Shown here piece by piece: positions 7,104-17,033 of a stretch of 36,101 nucleotides of DNA. Location: positions 1 to 36,101 of the forward strand of contig JAHFIW010000003.1 of NCBI GenBank assembly GCA_023246195.1, in the 5' to 3' direction. Source of the DNA: a bacterium. GTDB taxonomy: Bacteria; Patescibacteriota; Patescibacteriia; SG8-24. Below the pieces are notes generated by a model, which saw only the letters and a program-made list of their open reading frames with translations, searched no databases and was not told where the DNA came from. Each line of letters opens with the position of its first letter. Within the stretch, counting starts at the first letter, position 1. The translations under genes were made by a program, and so were the position numbers.

Positions 7104-8516
7104 ATGTCCTTCCTGGATTCCGTAAAGAAGGCGCACGTCATCGGCGCGGGCGGCATCGGCGTTTCTGCCGTGGCCCGTCTTTTGCTGCATGAAGGCAAAA
7201 TCGTCAGCGGTTCCGACGCGGTCCGTAACGAAACGGTCGACGAGCTGAATGCGGCGGGCATCGTCGTGACGGTCGGTCATGATTCCTCTCACCTTCCCCC
7301 CGATGCCGACGTGGTGATTTTTTCCGACGCCGTGCCGCCCACCAATCCCGAACGTCATGAAGCCAGGCGCCTCGGCATTCGCGAGATGAGCTATTTCGAG
7401 TTTCTCGGCGAGTTTTCCAAGGATCGCTGGACCATCGCCGTCTCCGGCACCAACGGCAAGAGCACTACCACCGCGCTGCTCGGATTGATGCTGGAGCGCG
7501 GAGGGCTGGAGCCCACCGTCATCGTCGGGTCCAAGGTGCCGACCTTCGCGCACAAGAACCTGCGTATCGGCCGCAGCAAGTTCTTCGTGGTCGAGGCCGA
7601 CGAGTACAACGCGCACATGTTGCAGCTTTCGCCGCAAATGATCGTGCTTACCAACATCGAGGAAGACCATCTCGATTTTTATCGCGACCTGGCGCACATC
7701 CGCGACACCTTCAGGGAATACGTGCAGAACCTTCCGCCGGACGGCCAGCTGATCCTGAATGCCGACGATCACGTTTGCTTCTACGAGCTCGCGCCAAAGG
7801 TGCCGTTCGTCACTTACGCCATGGATAACCCGGCCGACTACGCGGCTCGTCATGTTTCCGTGACTTCGGGAATGCAGGCGTTTCAGATTGTTCGCACGCG
7901 AGGCGGATTGGAAACGGCGCTGGCCGACTGCGCCATGCGCCTGCCGGGACGGTTCAACGTCATGAACGCGCTTGCTGCCGCCACTGCCGCGCTCGAACTC
8001 GGCGTTTCGCCGGATGCCGTGGTCGCCACGTTGCGCGAGTTCACCGGCATCTGGCGCAGGTTTGAGTCGGTCGGGGAGTATCACGGCGCCACGCTCATAT
8101 CCGACTACGGCCATCATCCCACCGCCGTTCGCGGTACGATCGATGCCGTCCGCAGCTTTTTTCCCGGACGCCGCGTCGTGCTCGCGTTTCAACCGCATCA
8201 CCGTAACCGCACTCGAAAGCTGTTCGACGAGTTCGTGGCGTCCTTTGACGGCGCTGACGTGCTGGTGCTGTCCGAAGTCTATGACGTCGCCGGCCGCGAG
8301 GACGATGCCGACGCGAATGTCAGTTCGCGAGATCTCGTCGCCGCCACGAAGGCCCGTGATGCCGAGCGCGTCGTCGAACGCGAAGTGCTGTTCGGCGGCA
8401 CGGTCGCCGAAACGCAAAAGCGACTGGAGCATCTCATCAAGCCCGGCGACGCGGTGGTGCTGATGGGCGCCGGCGACCTCTACGTCATCGCCAAAAAACT
8501 TACCGGCGGCAGCTAG
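7104..8516 (+). CDS. murC: UDP-N-acetylmuramate--L-alanine ligase
   Basis: MurC adds L-alanine to UDP-MurNAc in cytoplasmic peptidoglycan synthesis. The 470-aa protein has the N-terminal Rossmann motif [17 protein letters not shown] (11-27), the ATP-binding P-loop GTNGKSTTT (115-123), the central EADEYN and [10 protein letters not shown] motifs, and the C-terminal [15 protein letters not shown]. The ATG at 7104 is preferred over the upstream TTG at 7074 because homology begins at [14 protein letters not shown] and the -10 box lies between the two. murB follows after 9 nt, so the two are co-transcribed. Confidence 0.96.
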   Translation: MSFLDSVKKAHVIGAGGIGVSAVARLLLHEGKIVSGSDAVRNETVDELNAAGIVVTVGHDSSHLPPDADVVIFSDAVPPTNPERHEARRLGIREMSYFEFLGEFSKDRWTIAVSGTNGKSTTTALLGLMLERGGLEPTVIVGSKVPTFAHKNLRIGRSKFFVVEADEYNAHMLQLSPQMIVLTNIEEDHLDFYRDLAHIRDTFREYVQNLPPDGQLILNADDHVCFYELAPKVPFVTYAMDNPADYAARHVSVTSGMQAFQIVRTRGGLETALADCAMRLPGRFNVMNALAAATAALELGVSPDAVVATLREFTGIWRRFESVGEYHGATLISDYGHHPTAVRGTIDAVRSFFPGRRVVLAFQPHHRNRTRKLFDEFVASFDGADVLVLSEVYDVAGREDDADANVSSRDLVAATKARDAERVVEREVLFGGTVAETQKRLEHLIKPGDAVVLMGAGDLYVIAKKLTGGS

Positions 8517-8525
8517 GATTTTCGT

Positions 8526-9512
8526 ATGTCGCATCTCAGCGCGTTGCGCGAGCGGGTCTCGTCCGAAGTCAAAGAGGGGGAGCCTCTCGCAAAACACACC
8601 ACTTTCAAGATCGGCGGCGCTGCCGAGTATTTTTTTGAAGCAAAGAATGCCGACGATGCCGTCAGGGCCGTCAGGGTCGCGGGCGAGTTGGGGATTCCCC
8701 TTTTTCTTTTTGGCGGAGGCTCCAACATGCTGGTGTCTGATCGGGGCGTGACGGGTTTGGTCATCAAGATGGCCAATCGCGGCTTCGTCATCGAGGGGAA
8801 TGTCATCACCGCAGAGGCCGGCGCGCCGACCGGGCTGGTGTCGATGCGCGCCAGCGAGGCGGGGCTCACCGGATTCGAGTGGGCCGTGGGCGTTCCGGGT
8901 ACCGTCGGCGGGGCGATTCGCGGCAATGCGGGAGCGTACGGCGGCGAGATGAAAGACTCCGTCATTTCCGTACGCGCCTACAAGGACGGTCAGGTGGTCA
9001 CGTTGCGCAATGCCGACTGCGGCTTCGGTTATCGTGACTCCGCCTTTAAGCGCAATGCCGGATGGTTCGTGCTGTCCGCGACGCTCGAACTCAAACTCGC
9101 AGCCGACGCGGAAGCCTCGAAGGCCCAACTCAGAAAAAACCTTCTCGACCGCAAGGAAAAGCAACCCGTCGAATTTTCGACTGCCGGCTGCATGTTCACG
9201 AACTGGAGGCCGGAACGTCCCGAGCAGCTTGCCGGCATGCGCAAGTGGTTTGATCTCGACAAGGACGAGAAGGTCCCGTTGACTTCCCAGGGCACGATTC
9301 CCGCAGGATGGATCATCGACCGCGCCCAGCTCAAGGGCACCAAGGTGGGTCACGTGCAGGTGTCCGAAAAGCACGGCAATTTCTTCGTCAGTGACGGCCA
9401 AGCCAAGGCTGACGACGTGGTCGCGCTGACTGCGGTCCTCAAGACCCGTATTCGCAACATGACCGACGGCAACGTGCAGCTGCAGGAAGAGGTGGAATAC
9501 GTGGGGTTTTGA
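8526..9512 (+). CDS. murB: UDP-N-acetylenolpyruvoylglucosamine reductase
   Basis: MurB is an FAD enzyme that reduces UDP-GlcNAc-enolpyruvate to UDP-MurNAc, the step before MurC. The 328-aa protein shows the FAD-binding GGGSN (63-67), [19 protein letters not shown] (123-141) and the C-terminal [20 protein letters not shown], followed by KHGNFFV. The usual proton-donor serine in the SAGS.F motif is Cys222 here (TAGCMF). Cys is also known at this position in some MurB proteins, so activity is likely kept. It starts 9 nt after murC with no clear Shine-Dalgarno, which suggests translational coupling. Confidence 0.95.
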   Translation: MSHLSALRERVSSEVKEGEPLAKHTTFKIGGAAEYFFEAKNADDAVRAVRVAGELGIPLFLFGGGSNMLVSDRGVTGLVIKMANRGFVIEGNVITAEAGAPTGLVSMRASEAGLTGFEWAVGVPGTVGGAIRGNAGAYGGEMKDSVISVRAYKDGQVVTLRNADCGFGYRDSAFKRNAGWFVLSATLELKLAADAEASKAQLRKNLLDRKEKQPVEFSTAGCMFTNWRPERPEQLAGMRKWFDLDKDEKVPLTSQGTIPAGWIIDRAQLKGTKVGHVQVSEKHGNFFVSDGQAKADDVVALTAVLKTRIRNMTDGNVQLQEEVEYVGF

Positions 9513-9516
9513 GATG

Positions 9517-9545
9517 TTGAGCTTCGCGAGGAACGTGGGTATACT
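9517..9545 (+). promoter_or_regulatory. Promoter of hpf
   Basis: TTGAGC at 9517-9522, 17 bp, TATACT at 9540-9545, just after the murB stop. Confidence 0.65.
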
Positions 9546-9595
9546 ATGTGCATTGAATGGCCTTTGCCGTTCGTCCGCCGCCTAACCGCATTATT

Positions 9596-9946
9596 ATGAA
9601 ACTCGCCATCAAGGCCACGCAAATCACCCTCACTGATGCCATTCGCGCCTACGTGGAACAGAAGGTCGCCTCGCTGGACAATAAGGTCAAGCGTTTCGGT
9701 CCCAGCGTCTCGGCAGATTGCGAAGTAGGTTTGACCTCCAAGCATCACAAGAAGGGCCCTATTTTCCGTGCCGAGCTTCACGTCCGTCTTCCGGGAATGC
9801 TCGTCTATGCCGAGCATGAGGACCTCAACCTGTACAACGCGATCAGCGAGACTAAGCGTGAAGTCGAGCGTCAAATCGCCGACTACAAGGGAGTGTTGGC
9901 TGAGAAGCTCCGTGCCGCCAAGAAGTCCAAGGGTGGACGCGCGTAA
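9596..9946 (+). CDS. hpf: Ribosome hibernation promoting factor, short form
   Basis: HPF binds the 30S decoding region in stationary phase and stops translation. The 116-aa protein starts MKLAIKATQITLTDAIRAYV, as in the family, then KVASLDNKVKRFG and a C-terminal DLNLYNAISETKREVERQI helix with a Lys-rich tail. It lacks the C-terminal dimerisation domain of long HPF, so it should act like short HPF or YfiA. A frame extension to an ATG at 9557 would add 13 non-homologous residues and lies only 11 nt after the -10 box; I prefer 9596. No Shine-Dalgarno. It sits directly before secA, a common arrangement in bacteria. Confidence 0.92.
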   Translation: MKLAIKATQITLTDAIRAYVEQKVASLDNKVKRFGPSVSADCEVGLTSKHHKKGPIFRAELHVRLPGMLVYAEHEDLNLYNAISETKREVERQIADYKGVLAEKLRAAKKSKGGRA

Positions 9947-9962
9947 GGCGATTGGGTATAAA
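9934..9962 (+). promoter_or_regulatory. Promoter of secA
   Basis: TGGACG at 9934-9939, 17 bp, TATAAA at 9957-9962. It overlaps the last codons of hpf. Confidence 0.55.
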
Positions 9963-10012
9963 GTGCGGACAGCAAATGGCTGCTTTCAGTTTGTCATTCT
10001 TTATCTGGCACC

Positions 10013-12793
<2,781 letters not shown>

Positions 12794-12808
12794 CGCCCGG
12801 CAATGAAA

Positions 12809-12835
12809 AAACCGCCTCCTAAAAAGGGGCGGTTT
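12809..12835. terminator. Bidirectional terminator between secA and the 12849 gene
   Basis: A 10-bp stem (12809-12818 with 12826-12835) has a T run on the minus side (from 12810 downward) and a shorter T run on the plus side. It should end both convergent genes. Confidence 0.8.
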
Positions 12836-12848
12836 GCGTTTGCGCGGC

Positions 12849-13091
12849 TTACGTCAGGATCTTGTAGACTGGCATGCCGAGCGGCATGTTCGAGGTGTTG
12901 CCGTCGTAGAGGCGTCTGGCGTTTTCGACGGTCGTCATGTCGGAGTTACGGAACTCCATGCTGATTTTCTCGAAAAGGAAGCTGCCTCCGCGAAGGCCGC
13001 AGTGGCCGGCATCGTCTCCGTCCCTGGGACGGCCGATGAATCGGTCACCGACGTTGAGTTCGCCGAACGTGAGCGGTTTCTGCTGTGACAT
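12849..13091 (-). CDS. Small hypothetical protein, 80 aa
   Basis: The start at 13091 ([20 protein letters not shown]) is supported by AAGGAG upstream on the minus strand. The sequence looks like a small beta-rich domain: [18 protein letters not shown] resembles openings of small SH3-like or signal-modulating domains, and a C-terminal [12 protein letters not shown] strand closes it. It has one cysteine and no membrane segment. No family recognised. It has its own promoter and shares a terminator with secA. Confidence 0.8.
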   Translation of the reverse strand: MSQQKPLTFGELNVGDRFIGRPRDGDDAGHCGLRGGSFLFEKISMEFRNSDMTTVENARRLYDGNTSNMPLGMPVYKILT

Positions 13092-13110
13092 GAAGAATCT
13101 CCTTGAGTGA

Positions 13111-13139
13111 CAGGTATCACGCGCCGGTGCTGATGTCAA
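13111..13139 (-). promoter_or_regulatory. Promoter of the 12849-13091 gene
   Basis: On the minus strand, TTGACA (13139-13134), 17 bp, TACCTG (13116-13111). The -35 is perfect, the -10 weak. Confidence 0.5.
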
Positions 13140-13178
13140 CATGTGACGAGCGCGCTTTTTTAGAAATACCTTTCGCTC

Positions 13179-13289
13179 ATGAAAAAACTCGTTCCCGCCC
13201 CCTGCGTCATCCAGCAGGACGGCCTCGTGCTTTTGGGCATGAAGCCGGCATGGTGCCGGAAGATTGCGAGTTCAGCGGAAGCATGCTGA
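13179..13289 (+). CDS. Possible 36-aa small ORF upstream of the endonuclease-fold gene
   Basis: An ATG at 13179 opens MKKLVPAPCVIQQDGLVLLG and ends at a TGA at 13287-13289, 9 nt before the next ATG. The next gene has no Shine-Dalgarno of its own, so a short upstream ORF could provide coupling. There is no clear Shine-Dalgarno for this ORF either. It may be a leader peptide, a short gene, or chance. Confidence 0.3.
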   Translation: MKKLVPAPCVIQQDGLVLLGMKPAWCRKIASSAEAC

Positions 13290-13298
13290 ACTGTGCCC

Positions 13299-14081
13299 AT
13301 GGCAAACGAAAAATTGACGATCGTCTCGCTCAACGCCTGGGGCGGGCGCGCGCTGCCGGAGCTGCTGCAGTTCCTGCGCCGACATGCCCCGACAACCGAC
13401 GTTTTTTGCCTGCAGGAGATCTTTGACACCGCTCAGGCCGTCGTGGATGGACGTCATCCCGGCGAGTCCGTGTGCGGCGACTTGTTTCAGCGGATTTCCG
13501 ATGAGCTTTATGGCTTCTACGGGTCGTTCGCGCGACACGGGGACAATCCTGACCGCGCGAGCCTCGCGATGTTCATCAGGAGCACCGTTCCTCGCAGGAG
13601 GGGCATCACCGACTTCACGGTGCACGTTCCAGGCCGTCCAGTGGACATCGGCAGCGCGGCGCCGTCGTCTCGCCGTTTGCAGCATGCCACTCTCAACTTC
13701 GGCGGCAGGGGCGTGCTCGTGGCAAACTATCACGGCTTGTGGTGCGACGGTCCCAAGACCGACACTCCGGAACGTCTGACGCAGTCTCGACGCGTGAGGG
13801 CATTTCTGGATACGCAGATATCGCCGCACGTGCTCTGCGGCGATTTCAACTTGCTGCCGGAGACGGAGTCGGTACGCATCATTGCCGAGCATATGCGCAA
13901 TCTCGTCGTTGAGGCAGGCGTGCCCGGGACCAGGACGCCGCTCTATCGGCATTACCATGATGAGACCGAGCCGAACTTCGCGGACTACGTCTTCACGACG
14001 CCGGACCTCCGCGTCGACCGTTTCGAAGTGCTGCCGGACATCGCTTCGGATCACGCCGCGCTCCTGGTGGAGGTCGGCTGA
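13299..14081 (+). CDS. Endonuclease/exonuclease/phosphatase-family hydrolase
   Basis: The protein (260 aa) has the EEP metal-dependent phosphodiesterase fold: SLNAWGG (10-15; metal or phosphate Asn), FCLQE (36-40; metal Glu), VANYHGLWCDG (catalytic His strand), LCGDFNLLPE (Asp/Asn pair), DYVF and a C-terminal SDHAAL (Asp-His pair). The substrate cannot be told from sequence: DNA, nucleotides, phospholipids and inositol phosphates are all used by this superfamily. There is no signal peptide, so it is cytoplasmic. I choose the ATG at 13299 over the GTG at 13293; neither has a Shine-Dalgarno. Confidence 0.88.
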   Translation: MANEKLTIVSLNAWGGRALPELLQFLRRHAPTTDVFCLQEIFDTAQAVVDGRHPGESVCGDLFQRISDELYGFYGSFARHGDNPDRASLAMFIRSTVPRRRGITDFTVHVPGRPVDIGSAAPSSRRLQHATLNFGGRGVLVANYHGLWCDGPKTDTPERLTQSRRVRAFLDTQISPHVLCGDFNLLPETESVRIIAEHMRNLVVEAGVPGTRTPLYRHYHDETEPNFADYVFTTPDLRVDRFEVLPDIASDHAALLVEVG

Positions 14082-14166
14082 CAGAAGGCCGCTGCGACGT
14101 GTGAGCTCGCGCCCGACTATCCGTGCCGCGCTCATTCATGTCGAGTCGAAACGGAAATAGCTCAGC

Positions 14167-14193
14167 AGTCCGACGTCACGTCGGACTTTTTTT
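14167..14193 (+). terminator. Rho-independent terminator of the 13299 gene
   Basis: AGTCCGACG / CGTCGGACT stem (14167-14175, 14179-14187) with a 3-nt loop, then seven T. Confidence 0.85.
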
Positions 14194-14199
14194 ATCATC

Positions 14200-14228
14200 T
14201 TCACTCTTTTGCGGGAAAGTCGTATTCT
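14200..14228 (+). promoter_or_regulatory. Promoter of the TfoX-N gene, likely leaderless
   Basis: TTCACT at 14200-14205, 17 bp, TATTCT at 14223-14228. The start codon begins 8 nt after the -10 box and no Shine-Dalgarno is present. Confidence 0.6.
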
Positions 14229-14236
14229 AGCGACAT

Positions 14237-14617
14237 ATGGATACCAAGAAACGCAAAGACGATTCGTTCGTGGAATACTTGATTGATGCGCTGGCGGCAT
14301 TGCCCGGCCTGCGGTCAAAGCCGATGTTCGGCGGGCACGGCCTGCAGAGCGAGGACGCGTTCTTCGGTATCGTGGATGACGGCGTCGCCTACTTCAAAGT
14401 CGACGAGACCACGCTTCTCAAGTATGAGGAGCAGGGTTCTGAACCGTTTACGTATAGTCGTGAAGGCAAGTCCATGACCATGGGCTATTACGCCGTGCCG
14501 GCAGACGTGGTCGAGGATCACGAGATGCTGTTTGCCTGGGCAGAGGACGCGATTCGCGTGGCGCGGAAGGCGAGATCTACTAGGACGGGAAGGACGAATA
14601 AAAAGAGTCACACATGA
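14237..14617 (+). CDS. TfoX N-terminal domain protein
   Basis: The 126-aa protein matches the TfoX_N domain: an N-terminal helix, then LPGLRSKPMFGGHGLQSEDAFFGIVDDGVAYFKVD (family hallmark MFGG.GL, about residues 31-36), and YYAVPADVVEDHEMLFAWAEDAI near the end. TfoX N-domains occur in competence regulators and as stand-alone small proteins of unknown role; the C-terminal TfoX domain is absent here. The C-terminus is basic (RKARSTRTGRTNKK). It is followed after 10 nt by a VanX-type gene and probably shares its transcript. Confidence 0.88.
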   Translation: MDTKKRKDDSFVEYLIDALAALPGLRSKPMFGGHGLQSEDAFFGIVDDGVAYFKVDETTLLKYEEQGSEPFTYSREGKSMTMGYYAVPADVVEDHEMLFAWAEDAIRVARKARSTRTGRTNKKSHT

Positions 14618-14627
14618 TGCTTTTCGA

Positions 14628-15194
14628 ATGAAACTCACCTTCGTCGATTTGGGAAAACTCGGCTTCGTCATGGAACCACGCTACTATTTTTTTGGCTGGT
14701 CTGATTCGCCGCGCGTGATGGCGCGCAAGTCCTTGGCTGTGGCGCTTGCCCGGGCGCGGAAGCTGCTGCCGAAGGGCTGCAACTTCAAAGTGTGGGATTG
14801 TCAGCGCGATCGCAGGGTGCAGCTGAAGATGATCGCGGCATTCCGCCGTCGCCTGATAGCCGCGCACCCAAAGTGGAACGAGAGGCGGCTGGAGAAGGAA
14901 ATATTCACCTTTGCCAGTCGGCCAAAGCTGCGCGTCACGCGCCTTGATCATCATCGCAACGGGGGAGCCGTTGATCTCACCGTCATCGATCGCCAGGGTC
15001 GCGAGCTTTGGATGGGCACGGACCACGATGACCTTACGCCTGTTGCCGCCATGGACTACTTTGAAAGCGTTACGTCGTTGCGGGCAATGGACAAAGAGGC
15101 CAAGAAGAACCGCCGTTTGCTCAAAAAAGCCATGGTTAAAGCGGGTTTTTACGTGTACGCACCGGAGTGGTGGCATTTCGGTTTTGAGCGATAA
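14628..15194 (+). CDS. D-alanyl-D-alanine dipeptidase (VanX/DdpX type, peptidase M15D)
   Basis: The 188-aa enzyme hydrolyses D-Ala-D-Ala to D-alanine with a zinc ion. The zinc motif appears as DHHRNGGAVD (107-116; His109 and Asp116, family S.H..G.A.D), and the catalytic Glu and third ligand are in PEWWHFGF (Glu180, His183). The substrate-side WDCQRDRRVQ (56-65) corresponds to the Arg-containing loop of VanX. The start MKLTFVDLGK is chosen since homology begins there; no Shine-Dalgarno is visible. No signal peptide is present, so it probably recycles cell-wall dipeptide in the cytoplasm. No vancomycin-resistance genes lie nearby, so a housekeeping role is more likely than resistance. Confidence 0.88.
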   Translation: MKLTFVDLGKLGFVMEPRYYFFGWSDSPRVMARKSLAVALARARKLLPKGCNFKVWDCQRDRRVQLKMIAAFRRRLIAAHPKWNERRLEKEIFTFASRPKLRVTRLDHHRNGGAVDLTVIDRQGRELWMGTDHDDLTPVAAMDYFESVTSLRAMDKEAKKNRRLLKKAMVKAGFYVYAPEWWHFGFER

Positions 15195-15224
15195 ATGCGG
15201 GCATGCTATCCACACTTCGTCCAC

Positions 15225-15252
15225 TTCTCAAGGACGGGGCGTTTGTTATAGT
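15225..15252 (+). promoter_or_regulatory. Promoter of the 15313 gene
   Basis: TTCTCA at 15225-15230, 16 bp, TATAGT at 15247-15252. The leader is about 54 nt and contains the small hairpin CCGC-CTTC-GCGG at 15286-15297. Confidence 0.5.
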
Positions 15253-15312
15253 GGAGGCCGCTTGAAGTTTGCTATTTCCGGATTCCCGCCTTCGCGGTGA
15301 TGATGAATTGTT

Positions 15313-15744
15313 ATGCAAGAACTCAAAGACGTCTTCGACCGGATTCAGGAAAAAAAGAAGGAGCGCAAGGAATTGACCAAGATGTTTCAGGATGAGTTGA
15401 AGCATAATGGCGATTATCAGAAGATCCTGGAAGACATCAAGACCCTTCGTGAGAAGAAAAAGTCCATCGAGAACCAGGCCAAGGCCAACGCCCTGGCTGA
15501 TGCCACGCAGCTCGATAATCTTTCCGAGGAGATTCAGGGGTCGACCGAACTGCTCACCGACATCGCCCTCACCAAGCTGATGAATCGCGAGACGGTTGAG
15601 ATCAACGACGAGGCTAATGACATTCGCTACGTGCCGGCATTCTCGGTGCGCTTCAAGAAGGAGGAGGGGGAGTCGTATCAGCAGAAGGCAGAGGCCGAGC
15701 GCGCCGAGTCGCACAAGGAGGAGCGCACGTTCGCCCCCGCATAA
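15313..15744 (+). CDS. Coiled-coil protein, 143 aa
   Basis: Residues 1-70 are almost all charged heptad helix (DVFDRIQEKKKERKELTKMF, later LREKKKSIENQAKANALAD), then LSEEIQGSTELLTDIALTKLMNRETVEINDE, and a C-terminal Glu/Lys/Ala-rich tail. It has no cysteine, signal peptide or membrane segment. It resembles small cytoplasmic coiled-coil proteins of unknown role that are frequent in Patescibacteria. The start lacks a Shine-Dalgarno. The function is unknown. Confidence 0.85.
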   Translation: MQELKDVFDRIQEKKKERKELTKMFQDELKHNGDYQKILEDIKTLREKKKSIENQAKANALADATQLDNLSEEIQGSTELLTDIALTKLMNRETVEINDEANDIRYVPAFSVRFKKEEGESYQQKAEAERAESHKEERTFAPA

Positions 15745-15752
15745 GCAAGACC

Positions 15753-15774
15753 GCCGTCCGAAAGGGCGGCGTTT
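15753..15774 (+). terminator. Weak hairpin terminator after the coiled-coil gene
   Basis: GCCGTCC / GGGCGGC stem with a GAAA loop (15753-15770) and only three T after it. Confidence 0.5.
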
Positions 15775-15779
15775 GGTCA

Positions 15780-15808
15780 TGGACTGTTTTGGCGCAGGCG
15801 GCTACACT
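15780..15808 (+). promoter_or_regulatory. Promoter of the 15844 gene
   Basis: TGGACT at 15780-15785, 17 bp, TACACT at 15803-15808. Confidence 0.55.
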
Positions 15809-15843
15809 GCGGGTGCGTTCATTTACCGAAAAAGGAGGCGGCG

Positions 15844-16491
15844 ATGCTCATCACATTCCTGATCCTGGTCATCGTGGGAGTGCTTGGCCTTACGATTCTC
15901 GTCGTCGATGTGCGACGGCTGCGCCGCGGCAAGCTTGCCGCAGCCAAGAAGCAACTCGAACGTCAATCCGGAGTCACCGACACCTTGGCCGCGTACGCGC
16001 GCAATGACGAGATCGTGCGTTACGACTGCGGCCATGAGTACGCCAAGAGCTTCGGTTTCGACTTTTACGGCGAGCGGAGGGGAGTCATTGGCGAGCATGC
16101 CGAGAAGCGTGAGAAGTGCGGCGACTGTCTGCTGGCGGAGATCGGTCCTCGTCTCATTCGCTGCTGCCGGTGCGGCTGCGCGATCATGCCCGGTCAGGCC
16201 GTCGCGGCGTACGACGATGACGGCAGTTTCAAAAAGGCCTGGTCAACCGTGATGCCCGGAGGCGGATGCGTCATCGGCTGCATGCGCATGGACTGTTGTC
16301 CGAGCGGCGGATTCTTCGTCGGTCATTGGTCCTCGCAAGGGGTCAGGTCGGCGTTTGGCGGGCACATGAACGCCATCGCGCTGGTCATGGCTACGGGAAA
16401 GCCCGTAGTGGTCAATATCCAGGATGGCGAGGCCGAGGTCACCATTCTGCGTGCTGACGACGACGGGAAGAAAGAAAACGAGTCAAAGTAA
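15844..16491 (+). CDS. Membrane-anchored Cys-rich protein, probable zinc-ribbon-like
   Basis: AAGGAGG at 15832-15838 fixes the start. Residues 1-22 (MLITFLILVIVGVLGLTILV) are a membrane anchor, followed by an Arg-rich stop-transfer segment, so the rest lies in the cytoplasm if the anchor follows the positive-inside rule. The body carries clustered cysteines: YDCGHEY, KCGDC, RCCRCGC and GCVIGCMRMDCC, enough for one or two zinc sites. The last third (FGGHMNAIALVMATGKPVVV) is a soluble domain. No family recognised. It is a single gene with its own promoter and terminator. Confidence 0.85.
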   Translation: MLITFLILVIVGVLGLTILVVDVRRLRRGKLAAAKKQLERQSGVTDTLAAYARNDEIVRYDCGHEYAKSFGFDFYGERRGVIGEHAEKREKCGDCLLAEIGPRLIRCCRCGCAIMPGQAVAAYDDDGSFKKAWSTVMPGGGCVIGCMRMDCCPSGGFFVGHWSSQGVRSAFGGHMNAIALVMATGKPVVVNIQDGEAEVTILRADDDGKKENESK

Positions 16492-16502
16492 ATGGTGCTG
16501 AT

Positions 16503-16524
16503 GCCGAATTCGTTCGGCTTTTTT
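16503..16524 (+). terminator. Rho-independent terminator of the 15844 gene
   Basis: GCCGAA-TTCG-TTCGGC hairpin followed by six T. Confidence 0.85.
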
Positions 16525-16540
16525 ATCCGCCACAAACAAA

Positions 16541-16570
16541 AACCCCGACCGTGAGGCCGGGGTTCTTTTT
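16541..16570. terminator. Second, bidirectional terminator hairpin
   Basis: AACCCCG.CC with GG.CGGGGTT (16541-16550, 16555-16564) is flanked by A-rich sequence on the left and TTCTTTTTT on the right, so it can stop transcription from either side. Confidence 0.7.
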
Positions 16571-16616
16571 TGAGGGTCTGAAGTCCTGATCAGGCTTTTT
16601 GTACGACTGGCGTTAC

Positions 16617-16653
16617 TTGATCCTGCTGAATCTTCGGGGACACGTGCGTCCTA
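16617..16653 (+). repeat. Imperfect direct repeat, copy 1
   Basis: It reads TTGATCCTGCTGAA, then TCTTC, then GGAC-N6-GTCCTA. It matches copy 2 at 16764-16799 with one inserted base and a few substitutions. Each copy ends in a GGAC/GTCC mini-hairpin. Confidence 0.7.
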
Positions 16654-16744
16654 TCTTGTCAGATGACTCTCTCTTGTCTCTTTGGCCTCGGCCGAGCGCA
16701 GCATGGCGCGTCGACGGAAGCAGGGCGGGGAGTGAAGATCCGGT

Positions 16745-17020
16745 TCAGGCAATAACTCCGTATTTGATCCTGCTGAACCTTCTGGACCTGTGCGTCCTAC
16801 CGATTGGTCTCCCTCGCTTGAGGCACGAATTGCACAAGGCCTCCACAATAGCAGGAATCGGTCTGGTTGTCAATGGGTTCCGCTTCGGTTTGTCATAAAA
16901 GACCGTGTGGCAGCAGATATAGGGCGGAATTAAGGGGGTAAGACTGGTCGGCGGTGCCATCAGAGAAGGCTCCAGCTTGAAAGTCGCGTCGTTCGAGCGT
17001 ACCATGGCCTGAATCGTCAT
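16745..17020 (-). CDS. Doubtful 91-aa ORF
   Basis: The frame has no Shine-Dalgarno and no family resemblance. Its C-terminal half is basic with two Cys pairs (YICCH, ALCNSCLKRG) and ends GRTHRSRRFSRIKYG within repeat copy 2. It overlaps the promoter of the next gene. It could be a remnant of a small zinc-binding protein or chance. Confidence 0.2.
   Translation of the reverse strand: MTIQAMVRSNDATFKLEPSLMAPPTSLTPLIPPYICCHTVFYDKPKRNPLTTRPIPAIVEALCNSCLKRGRPIGRTHRSRRFSRIKYGVIA
16764..16799 (+). repeat. Imperfect direct repeat, copy 2
   Basis: Same unit as 16617-16653, 147 bp downstream. The ends (TTGATCCTGCTGAA and GTGCGTCCTA) are identical and the middle differs. Confidence 0.7.
16977..17005 (+). 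promoter_or_regulatory. Promoter of the deaminase-like gene
   Basis: TTGAAA at 16977-16982, 17 bp, TACCAT at 17000-17005. The leader is about 20 nt without Shine-Dalgarno. Confidence 0.5.
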
Positions 17021-17033
17021 TTGTGGCGCTTCT

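Larger units (their letters stand above)
16571..17033. other. Gene-poor interval of about 460 bp with a direct repeat
   Basis: No convincing gene lies here. It holds two copies of a 36-37 bp repeat, a weak minus-strand frame (16745-17020) and the promoter of the next gene. I found no tRNA-like, SRP, RNase P or tmRNA pattern. Confidence 0.6.

Noticed and set aside
7095-9401. 768-codon open frame antisense to murC and murB
   Set aside because: Same cause: shadow of GC-rich coding sequence covering two unrelated certain genes.
8526-9512. MurB inactivated by Ser-to-Cys change
   Set aside because: Cys at this position also occurs in some MurB proteins and can serve as proton donor; all other motifs are intact.
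14628-15194. Vancomycin resistance function for the VanX-type gene
   Set aside because: No vanH, vanA, vanS or vanR genes are near; VanX-type dipeptidases are common housekeeping enzymes.
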